Assembly (NCBI GenBank): GCA_946409855.1
Contig: CAMJXZ010000008.1
Location: 1-25,122 of the forward strand
DNA from: an uncultured Clostridia bacterium
Lineage (GTDB): Bacteria > Bacillota > Clostridia > Christensenellales > Aristaeellaceae
Direction of reading: 5' to 3'
Length of the DNA stretch: 25,122 bases
Made by a program: the position numbers and the translations under genes. The notes under the pieces were generated by a model. That model was not told the DNA's origin, did not search any database, and saw only the letters and a list, made by a program, of their open reading frames with translations. This document shows, piece by piece, positions 8,800-14,233 of this stretch (within the stretch, counting starts at the first letter, position 1; each line of letters begins with the position of its first letter).

Positions 8800-8907
8800 C
8801 GCACTGTTTCACCTTTATTGATTGTATTTTAAGATTTTGCCAATATATCAGCAAACCAGGGGACAGCTTTCCGCCTCGCGGGATCTTTGTAGGTTATTCT
8901 TATTAAT

Positions 8908-8934
8908 ATTATATGATTCCGAGACAAGTATCAA
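8908..8934 (-). promoter_or_regulatory. Candidate promoter of the sigma/sensor operon
   Basis: On the minus strand a TTGATA (8929-8934) precedes a perfect TATAAT (8908-8913), about 110 bp before the sigma start codon. The spacer is 15 bp, shorter than the usual 17, so strength may be low or an activator may assist. Confidence 0.5.
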
Positions 8935-9059
8935 TGCCGGCACCTTCGTGTTGGAGGATTTTTACAACTGGAATGAGGCTGTTCCACAAACGAATTGAGC
9001 ATACAGTAAGACACATACATAGTAAATATACTGTCTAAACGAAAAGTTGGGAAATGTCA

Positions 9060-9089
9060 TTCATGCCATATTCGTGCTGTTCGTGCCAT
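9060..9089 (+). promoter_or_regulatory. LytTR-type direct-repeat operator, distal copy
   Basis: It reads TTCATGCCAT-N10-TTCGTGCCAT on the plus strand, identical in all 20 half-site bases to the copy upstream of the LytTR gene. An extra TTCGTGC sits inside the spacer (9071-9077). By orientation it points to the right, away from the sigma operon, where a weak TACGGT (9117-9122) lies 27 bp on, the same distance as in the LRR promoter. Whether it controls the rightward small frames or the leftward sigma operon is not settled. Confidence 0.6.
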
Positions 9090-9179
9090 CGAATCATGTA
9101 TGTGACAAAAACAGCCTACGGTCAGAACAGTTTATATGCCCATACGACCATCAATTTATCGTATTACGATGATAATTTT

Positions 9180-9208
9180 TTGACACAGGGTATCTGAAGC
9201 ATTATGAT
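9180..9208 (+). promoter_or_regulatory. Strong sigma-70 type promoter upstream of small ORF and hicB
   Basis: TTGACA (9180-9185), a 17-bp spacer, then TATGAT (9203-9208). It would start transcription near 9215, ahead of the 30-codon frame at 9259 and the HicB gene. Confidence 0.65.
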
Positions 9209-9258
9209 CATGATATAAAAGGCGTTATTGAAATGGCACTGAAACGGAGGAAAATGTT

Positions 9259-9351
9259 ATGAGCCGGCATAAACTGTCCGTATCAAACCCTTTCGATTTG
9301 TTGAGCAGACAATATATAAAAAGCACCCTTTCGGATGCTTCAGATTATTGA
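9259..9351 (+). CDS. Possible 30-aa small protein
   Basis: A short frame (begins MSRHKLSVSNPFDLL, ends SDASDY) starts nine bases after a GGAGG and about 45 bases after a near-consensus promoter. I recognise no family. It is polar, without signal peptide or membrane helix. In its place upstream of hicB one would normally expect hicA, but it shows no HicA features. Its 3' part coincides with a hairpin that forms a good terminator on the other strand, so it may instead be an untranslated leader. Another frame of 33 codons without a ribosome site (ATG at 9096, MYVTKTAYGQNSLY) lies upstream and is even less certain. Confidence 0.3.
   Translation: MSRHKLSVSNPFDLLSRQYIKSTLSDASDY
9318..9340 (-). terminator. 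Rho-independent terminator reading leftward
   Basis: On the minus strand AAGCATCC-GAAA-GGGTGCTT forms an 8-bp stem with one G-U pair and a four-base loop, and the T-run continues to five T. On the plus strand the same hairpin has a C-A mismatch and no T-run. No minus-strand gene is known to end here; it may stop antisense transcription into the sigma operon. Confidence 0.5.
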
Positions 9352-9370
9352 CACGTGTATCAATACGTGT
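9351..9370. promoter_or_regulatory. Inverted repeat before hicB, possible autoregulatory operator
   Basis: ACACGT (9351-9356) and ACGTGT (9365-9370) form a perfect 6-bp inverted repeat with eight bases between, ending 24 bp before the HicB start. HicB proteins with ribbon-helix-helix domains are known to repress their own operons at inverted repeats. Confidence 0.4.
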
Positions 9371-9394
9371 TTTAATGTGTTTCAGGAGGGATGA

Positions 9395-9799
9395 ATGATG
9401 CTGCCTGCCACTTACCGCTATCCCGCTTTCTTTTACTTCGATTTTGACGGAATAGCCATTGAGTTTCCTGACGTTCCGGGCTGCCTCCCTTGTGCACATA
9501 CAGAAGAGGAGGCTTTTCGGAACGCACGGGAAGCCCTCGGCTTGCACCTGTTTGGTTTGGAAAAGTACAGTGATCCGATTCCAGAGCCTACACCGGTGCA
9601 TCAGCTGAAGCCAGAAGACGGCGCTGTGGTGGCTCTGATCGAAGTGTTTATGCCGCCCATCCGAGAGCGCCAGAATAACCGTGTTGTGAAGAAAACCCTC
9701 ACCATTCCCGCATGGCTGAACGCTAAAGCAGAAGCAGCGCATGTCAATTTCTCGCAGATCCTCCAGGAAAGTCTGAAATCATATCTGCATATCAGTTGA
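9395..9799 (+). CDS. hicB: HicB-family antitoxin, without a HicA partner
   Basis: This 134-aa protein has the HicB-like N-terminal fold at about 8-55 (FDFDGIAIEFPDVPGCLPCA, then the TEEEAFRNAREAL helix) and a C-terminal ribbon-helix-helix DNA-binding segment at about 103-131 (KKTLTIPAWLNAKAEAAHVN). HicB normally neutralises the HicA mRNA interferase and represses the operon. Two start codons are adjacent, 9395 and 9398; GGAGGG at 9385-9390 is better spaced for 9398, so the protein may be 133 aa. No HicA (about 60 aa, with a GSHH-type motif) is found on either side: upstream is a 30-codon frame, downstream a terminator. It therefore appears to be an orphan antitoxin or a stand-alone regulator. 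Confidence 0.88.
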   Translation: MMLPATYRYPAFFYFDFDGIAIEFPDVPGCLPCAHTEEEAFRNAREALGLHLFGLEKYSDPIPEPTPVHQLKPEDGAVVALIEVFMPPIRERQNNRVVKKTLTIPAWLNAKAEAAHVNFSQILQESLKSYLHIS

Positions 9800-9807
9800 C
9801 AAGCAGG

Positions 9808-9826
9808 AAGCCCTTCGGGGCTTTTT
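9808..9826 (+). terminator. Rho-independent terminator of hicB
   Basis: AAGCCC-TTCG-GGGCTT forms a 6-bp stem with a stable UUCG-type loop, running into a five-T tract. It starts nine bases after the hicB stop codon. Confidence 0.85.
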
Positions 9827-9977
9827 ATTACATTTCTGCTTGTCTGTCTCTTCAGCTCCCTTGCCCCCTCCGAAACCATAAAAATATTTCTCATTACTTT
9901 GTAATCATATTTGAAATCTGTATGAAACGTCCCGGCCCCTTCGGGCACGGCACCGTGGATGAAGCTTCTCGTCAATG

Positions 9978-11195
9978 TCATTCCGTCCGGAAGGCGATGC
10001 CGTTCTGCTCGCAGTACGTTTTCGCGCAGCTGTCCGGCCCGCAGAGGATCACCAGGTCCTCCGGGCAGAAATCGAAAGCGTGTTTGCCGATGGACCGCAC
10101 GCTGTCCGGAACGGCCAGTTCCCTGAGCATCCGGCAGTGGGAGAAGGCATACTCCCCGATCTTCGTGACCGAGGCGGGAATGTGAATGCCGGCGAGGGCG
10201 GAACAGCCGCTGAAGGCGAAGGCGCCGATTTCGGTCACGCTGTCCGGAATCGTGACGGATTCGAGGGAGTAGCAGCCTTCAAAGACAGCGGTTTCGATCA
10301 CCGTGACGCCTTCCGGAATGCGGGCATGCGTCAGGCTGCCGCAGAAATCGAACGCGGAATCCCCGATCTCCGCGACGGTGTCCGGGATATCGGCCGCGTA
10401 CAGACTTTCGCACTGATAGAACAGCATGGAGGGGATCCGCGTCAGGCCCGCGGGGAGCGTCACCCTGCCGAGGGATTTGCAGGTGTCAAAGGCGGCGTCC
10501 CCAATTTCGGTTACGCTGTCCGGAATCATGAGGCTGTCGAGACTCCAGCAGAAGCTGAAGGCCTGAGGGCCGATGACCCGGAGGGAATCCGGCAGAAAAA
10601 CGGCCGACAGGCACTCCACGCCGGCGAAGGCGCCGCCGCGGATGACTTCCGTTCCCGCCGGGACCGCATAGGCCGCATATTCGCCTTCCGCCGGATCCGC
10701 CTTCAGGTTGGGAAAGCACACCAGGGAATGATCCTCCCGGCAGAACAGGACACCGTCCCGCGCGTAAAACACGGGGTTTTCCTCCGCGACCGTGACGGTT
10801 TTCAGGGATGGGCAGCCGCTGAACGGATTGCCGTCCATGCGGACTACGCCCGCCGGGATTTCGATGGCCGCAAGGTCGGTCCCGGAAAAGGCGTCGGAGC
10901 CGATATGCGTGACCGAGGCCGGGATGTTGATGTGCGCCAGGCTGCAGCCGCAATGGTCAAAGGCGCCTTCGCCGATCGATGTGACGGGGCGGCCGTCCAG
11001 GGCTTCCGGGAGCGCCGGATCCGGTTCCCGGCCGGTGTATTCCAGGATCTCGGCGGTCCCGTCCGCCAGCAGACGGAAGCGGAAGCCTCCGGATTCCCGG
11101 AAGGGTTCCGGAGCGGCTTCCTCCGCCGGGGCGGGGATCATCAGGCAGAGCGCAAGACACAGCGCCCCGGTCCAAAATAAAGCGGTCTTTTTCAT
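9978..11195 (-). CDS. Secreted BspA-type leucine-rich-repeat protein (405 aa)
   Basis: The frame can extend upstream to 11282, but the ATG at 11195 is chosen. It has GGAGG eight bases upstream and begins a clean signal peptide (MKKTALFWTGALCLALCLMI, then PAPAEE). A short N-terminal region (FRFRLLADGTAEILEYTG) leads into about a dozen LRRs of the IPDSVTEIGDAAFxxCxSL type, from about residue 60 to 380. The array is interrupted around residue 135-165 by a segment with KTVTVAEENPVFYARDGVLF, the common insertion in which a repeat is replaced by a beta-hairpin. The C-terminus (CGPDSCAKTYCEQNGIAF) resembles the CYPGSDAQVYADAKGIPC segment of the 878-aa LRR protein. No surface anchor is seen. Codon use is much more GC-rich than in the two LRR genes on the left, so it is unlikely to be a recent local duplicate. 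Confidence 0.94.
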   Translation of the reverse strand: MKKTALFWTGALCLALCLMIPAPAEEAAPEPFRESGGFRFRLLADGTAEILEYTGREPDPALPEALDGRPVTSIGEGAFDHCGCSLAHINIPASVTHIGSDAFSGTDLAAIEIPAGVVRMDGNPFSGCPSLKTVTVAEENPVFYARDGVLFCREDHSLVCFPNLKADPAEGEYAAYAVPAGTEVIRGGAFAGVECLSAVFLPDSLRVIGPQAFSFCWSLDSLMIPDSVTEIGDAAFDTCKSLGRVTLPAGLTRIPSMLFYQCESLYAADIPDTVAEIGDSAFDFCGSLTHARIPEGVTVIETAVFEGCYSLESVTIPDSVTEIGAFAFSGCSALAGIHIPASVTKIGEYAFSHCRMLRELAVPDSVRSIGKHAFDFCPEDLVILCGPDSCAKTYCEQNGIAFRTE

Positions 11196-11505
11196 GACGG
11201 GTTCCTCCTTGACGCAGGTCCGGGGTCCGCAGGGCAGATGATGGATCCCGGAACGGTGTTCCGCCGCCGCATCCGGTTTCATGGATTCACCGGCGGGGCA
11301 ATCGGAAAAACGTTGCCTTCGTTTACTGCCGGAGAACGTTCTCCGGTCCTCCGGATCCGGCCGCCGGGCCCGGATGCCGATTACTTCCGGTTTTTCCGCC
11401 GCCCGCTTCGGCGGCGCAGACGGCGCGGGGAATGGCCGGCAGGACCGTCAGCGGGACGAAGAACGGCTTTTCATCCCGGCGCCCCACGATCTTTGAATCT
11501 GCCTG
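11196..11505 (-). other. Long GC-rich leader of the 405-aa LRR gene
   Basis: From the best minus-strand promoter (11506-11511) to the start codon there are about 300 bases without a convincing gene. The stretch contains an 18-bp perfect palindrome (11329-11346) and several GC-rich inverted segments. It could be a structured 5' leader. I do not recognise a known riboswitch class in it. Confidence 0.4.
11329..11346. repeat. Perfect 18-bp palindrome in LRR leader
   Basis: CCGGAGAACGTTCTCCGG is its own reverse complement. It lies about 160 bp inside the presumed leader of the LRR gene. It may be an operator for a dimeric repressor; as RNA it would form a short hairpin. Confidence 0.6.
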
Positions 11506-11511
11506 ATTATA
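11506..11511 (-). promoter_or_regulatory. Extended -10 promoter of the 405-aa LRR gene
   Basis: On the minus strand TGGTATAAT gives a perfect -10 with the extended TGn motif. The region 17 bp upstream (TTCTTT) is a poor -35, which extended -10 promoters tolerate. It is the best minus-strand promoter in the gap. Confidence 0.5.
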
Positions 11512-11559
11512 CCATCAGGGAACGCGAAAAAGAAAGAACCGGCGCATATATTTTACAGT

Positions 11560-11588
11560 GACACGCGTGCATGCAGGCCGCGCGTGTC
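11560..11588. repeat. Inverted repeat upstream of yjjI promoter
   Basis: GACACGCG (11560-11567) and CGCGTGTC (11581-11588) are perfect inverted copies with 13 bases between, including TGCATGCA. The element ends 13 bp before the -35 of the yjjI promoter. There is no T-run on either side, so it is more likely a regulator site than a terminator. Confidence 0.45.
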
Positions 11589-11601
11589 TTGCGGACGGCG
11601 G

Positions 11602-11630
11602 TTGACAAGGGGGAGCGGATGCTCTACAAT
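11602..11630 (+). promoter_or_regulatory. Promoter of the yjjI-yjjW operon
   Basis: TTGACA (11602-11607), a 17-bp spacer, then TACAAT (11625-11630). It lies about 60 bp before the start codon, with no other promoter needed for the two downstream genes. Confidence 0.8.
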
Positions 11631-11688
11631 AGGTGCATCACATGGGACGGGGCTGTCCGTCCGGACCGTGCAGGCAGGAGGAATCGAT

Positions 11689-13209
11689 ATGTCCGAAGCG
11701 CTGAACATCATCAAGGACCCCACGCTGACCTACCGGCAGGAGCTGGTTTCCCTGGCCCGCCTGGGGGAGAGCACCGATACCACGCTGCGGTATTCGGACG
11801 CCTATTACGCAGCCAAACAAAAGGGGGCGCTGTGCGACCTCAACGAGGGCGTGATGCCCTTCCGGCCCCGGTATATCTGCCCGGATTACGAAAAGCTGTT
11901 TGAGCGCGGCTGCGCGTTTTTGCAGCTGGAGCCGCCGCGGGACCTGATGGAAGCGGTGAACGTGCTGGAGATCTTCTACTGCCACGTGCCTTCCATTACC
12001 ACCTATCCGGTGTATCTGGGGGATCTGGACAAGCTCCTGGAGCCCTTTGTGCGCCGGGAAGACCCGGCCTTTGCCAAAAAGGTGCTGCGCCTGTTTCTGC
12101 GCAATATCGACCGGGTGCAGACGGATTCCTTCGTGCACGCGGACATCGGTCCCGAGGATACCGTGACGGGGCGGATGCTCCTGGAGCTGACCGAGGAAAT
12201 GCAGCTGGCCATCCCGAACCTGACGCTGCGCTATGATCCGGACAGGACGAGCGACGATTTTGCCCTCGCCTGCGTCCGGTGCATGCTGAAGACGGCCAAG
12301 CCTTCCTTCGCGAACCACCGCATGTTCGTCCGGGAATGGGGCGAGCGGTACGCCATCGCCTCCTGCTATAACGGGCTGACCGTCGGCGGCGGCGGGTATA
12401 CCCTGCCCCGGATGCGGCTGTACGAGTGTTCGCTGGACGCGGACTCGCCCGACGATTTCATCACCCGCGTGCTGCCGGGGTACATCGACCTGCAGCTGGA
12501 GTATATGGACAAGCGCGTCCGCTTCATCGTGGAAGAGTCCAGCTTCTTCAAGAGCAATTTCCTGGTGACGGAAGGCTTTGTCAGCCAGGAAAACTTCATC
12601 GGCATGTTCGGCGTGGTGGGACTGGCGGAATGCTGCAATCACCTGATGGGAATCACGGACAGGAAAAAGGGCTTCGGCATGGACCCGGAGGCGACGGCCC
12701 TCGGAAGGCGCATCATGGACGTGATCGAGCGCCGCGTCAGCGAACATACCGCCCCCTACTGCGGCGCGTTTGGCCATCATTACCGCCTGCACGCCCAGGT
12801 GGGCATCGATACGGACGGCATGGACGATTCGCCCGGCACCCGCATTCCCATCGGCGCGGAGCCCACGATGCTGGAACAGCTGGAGGTCAACGAGCAGTTC
12901 CATCCCTATTTCCCCACCGGCACCGGCGACATCTTCAAGTTTGAGGAAACCTACCTGAAAACCCCGGAAGCCATCCTGCAGATCATCAAGGGGTCGCTGG
13001 CCAACGGGCTGCGTTATTTTTCCGGGTATCTTGAAAACAACGACGTCGTGCGCGTGACGGGCTACCTGGTCAAGAAGAGCGAGATTGAAAAGCTGCGCCA
13101 AAAGAAGCAGTCGCTGAACCAGGTGACGCTGTTCGGCATGGGCGCCCAGGACGGCGCGCACGCCCTGGACCGGAGGATCCAGCACCATGAAGAAAGCGCC
13201 GGTCAATAA
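11689..13209 (+). CDS. yjjI: YjjI-family glycyl radical enzyme
   Basis: This 506-aa protein starts at 11689, seven bases after AGGAGG; the longer frame from 11584 has no such site and covers the promoter. The glycyl-radical loop is NDVVRVTGYLVKK (residues 451-463), with G458 as the residue that would carry the radical (RVxGY signature). RYAIASCYNGLTVGGGG (220-236) resembles the catalytic Cys loop of pyruvate formate-lyase, making C226 the likely thiyl residue. A Cys pair also occurs at 315-316 (GLAECCNHLMG). In E. coli, yjjI and yjjW lie together near the deo nucleoside genes, and to my knowledge the reaction is not firmly established. No shell protein, CoA enzyme or transporter stands beside it here to suggest a substrate. 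The next gene, overlapping by 23 bp, is its activase. Glycyl radical enzymes are destroyed by oxygen, implying an anaerobe. Confidence 0.92.
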   Translation: MSEALNIIKDPTLTYRQELVSLARLGESTDTTLRYSDAYYAAKQKGALCDLNEGVMPFRPRYICPDYEKLFERGCAFLQLEPPRDLMEAVNVLEIFYCHVPSITTYPVYLGDLDKLLEPFVRREDPAFAKKVLRLFLRNIDRVQTDSFVHADIGPEDTVTGRMLLELTEEMQLAIPNLTLRYDPDRTSDDFALACVRCMLKTAKPSFANHRMFVREWGERYAIASCYNGLTVGGGGYTLPRMRLYECSLDADSPDDFITRVLPGYIDLQLEYMDKRVRFIVEESSFFKSNFLVTEGFVSQENFIGMFGVVGLAECCNHLMGITDRKKGFGMDPEATALGRRIMDVIERRVSEHTAPYCGAFGHHYRLHAQVGIDTDGMDDSPGTRIPIGAEPTMLEQLEVNEQFHPYFPTGTGDIFKFEETYLKTPEAILQIIKGSLANGLRYFSGYLENNDVVRVTGYLVKKSEIEKLRQKKQSLNQVTLFGMGAQDGAHALDRRIQHHEESAGQ

Positions 13210-14029
13210 GATCATTCCTTTTTCCAACGTGGACGGCCCCGGCAACAGAACCGCCGTTTTCTTTCAGGGCTGCACCTTCAACTGCCTGTTCTGCCATAAC
13301 CCGGAAACCATCCGCCTGTGCGCGGACTGCGGGGCGTGCGTTCCCGGCTGCCCGGCCGGGGCGCTGCGGGTGAACGGCCTGGGGCGGGTCGTTTGGGACA
13401 GCGCCCGCTGCGTCCAGTGCGACGCCTGCATCAAAGCCTGCCCGCACGACGCTTCGCCCAGGGTGACCTGGATGACGGTGGAGGAGGTCATGGGGATGAT
13501 CCGGCGCACCGCGCCGTACATCGGCGGCGTGACGGCCTCCGGCGGGGAGTGCACGCTGCGCTGCGAATTCCTGATCGACCTGTTCACGGAAGTGAAAAAG
13601 CTGGGCAAAACCTGCCTGATCGATTCCAACGGCTCCTTTGATTTTGAGGCCGACCCCCGGATCCTGTCCGTGTGCGACGGCGTGATGCTGGATGTGAAGG
13701 CCGTGGAGCCCGCCTGGAACGATACGCTGATTTCGTACCCCCGGGATCTGGTCCTGCGGAATCTGGATTACCTGATCAAAACGGGCAAGCTGGCCGAGGC
13801 GCGGACCGTGATCTTCCCGGACAGGGACCGGGAGAACGAAGAAACGGTGCGCTATACGGCACGCCGTATCCAAAACAGCTGCCCCTACAAGATCATTCGC
13901 TACCGGCCCTACGGCGTCAGGGAACGGTACAGAAAGCTTCTGGGGGAGACGGAAACCGGCGCGGATTACGCGGAGCGCTTTGCCCGGCTGGCCCGGGAGG
14001 AAGGCGCGGCACGGGCCTACGTCGTGTAG
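13187..14029 (+). CDS. yjjW: YjjW-family glycyl radical enzyme activase (radical SAM)
   Basis: This 280-aa protein would use S-adenosylmethionine and a [4Fe-4S] cluster to place the radical on the partner enzyme. The radical-SAM cluster motif is CTFNCLFC (C29, C33, C36). An inserted ferredoxin-like domain follows, with two full CxxCxxCxxxC sets (C45/48/51/55 and C75/78/81/85), as in glycyl-radical activases other than that of pyruvate formate-lyase. SGGECTLRCEF (118-128) is the SAM-binding GGE region. The start codon lies inside the end of yjjI (23-bp overlap), preceded by GGAGG about 10 bases upstream, so translation is probably coupled. No further gene follows before the terminator. Confidence 0.94.
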   Translation: MKKAPVNKIIPFSNVDGPGNRTAVFFQGCTFNCLFCHNPETIRLCADCGACVPGCPAGALRVNGLGRVVWDSARCVQCDACIKACPHDASPRVTWMTVEEVMGMIRRTAPYIGGVTASGGECTLRCEFLIDLFTEVKKLGKTCLIDSNGSFDFEADPRILSVCDGVMLDVKAVEPAWNDTLISYPRDLVLRNLDYLIKTGKLAEARTVIFPDRDRENEETVRYTARRIQNSCPYKIIRYRPYGVRERYRKLLGETETGADYAERFARLAREEGAARAYVV

Positions 14030-14104
14030 CGGATGATCCGGCGCAGCGGTTTTTCGCCGGCAACCAACCCGGGCATCCCGCCGGAACCGGGCCGATCCAT
14101 ACGG

Positions 14105-14185
14105 AAAGCACCGCCGCACAAAGCAGGCGGCCGGACGGTGAAAGCAATCACCGGCTGTGCCGCCGCTGTGTGCAGCGGTGCTTTT
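14105..14185. terminator. Large hairpin between convergent operons, probable two-way terminator
   Basis: AAAGCACCGCCGCACA (14105-14120) pairs with TGTGCAGCGGTGCTTT (14169-14184) at 15 of 16 positions. The loop contains a second stem (GGTGA/TCACC). On the plus strand it runs into TTTTA, on the minus strand into TTTCC. It lies between the yjjW stop and the end of the opposing GH2 gene, so it can end both transcripts; the T-runs are short. Confidence 0.65.
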
Positions 14186-14233
14186 ATGAAGCCCGGCCGC
14201 GCGCCCGCGCCTGTCGGGAACCCGGCGCGGATT

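Noticed and set aside
9096..9197. 33-codon plus-strand frame starting MYVTKTAYGQ
   Set aside because: It has no ribosome-binding site and overlaps the -35 of a strong promoter, so I do not call it as a gene; it is mentioned only as context for the operator.
9900..9977. Terminator-like hairpin after the 405-aa LRR gene (CGTGCCC-GAAG-GGGC region)
   Set aside because: The stem is broken by a four-base bulge and followed by only three T, so it is too weak to call.
9978..11180. Plus-strand open frame opposite the 405-aa LRR gene
   Set aside because: The minus frame has a signal peptide, GGAGG and LRR signature; the plus frame is Asp/Arg/Gly-rich with no family features.
11638..13245. 535-aa minus-strand open frame opposite yjjI
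   Set aside because: It is the antisense shadow of a clear glycyl radical enzyme in GC-rich DNA; rich in His, Gln and Val with no known domain.
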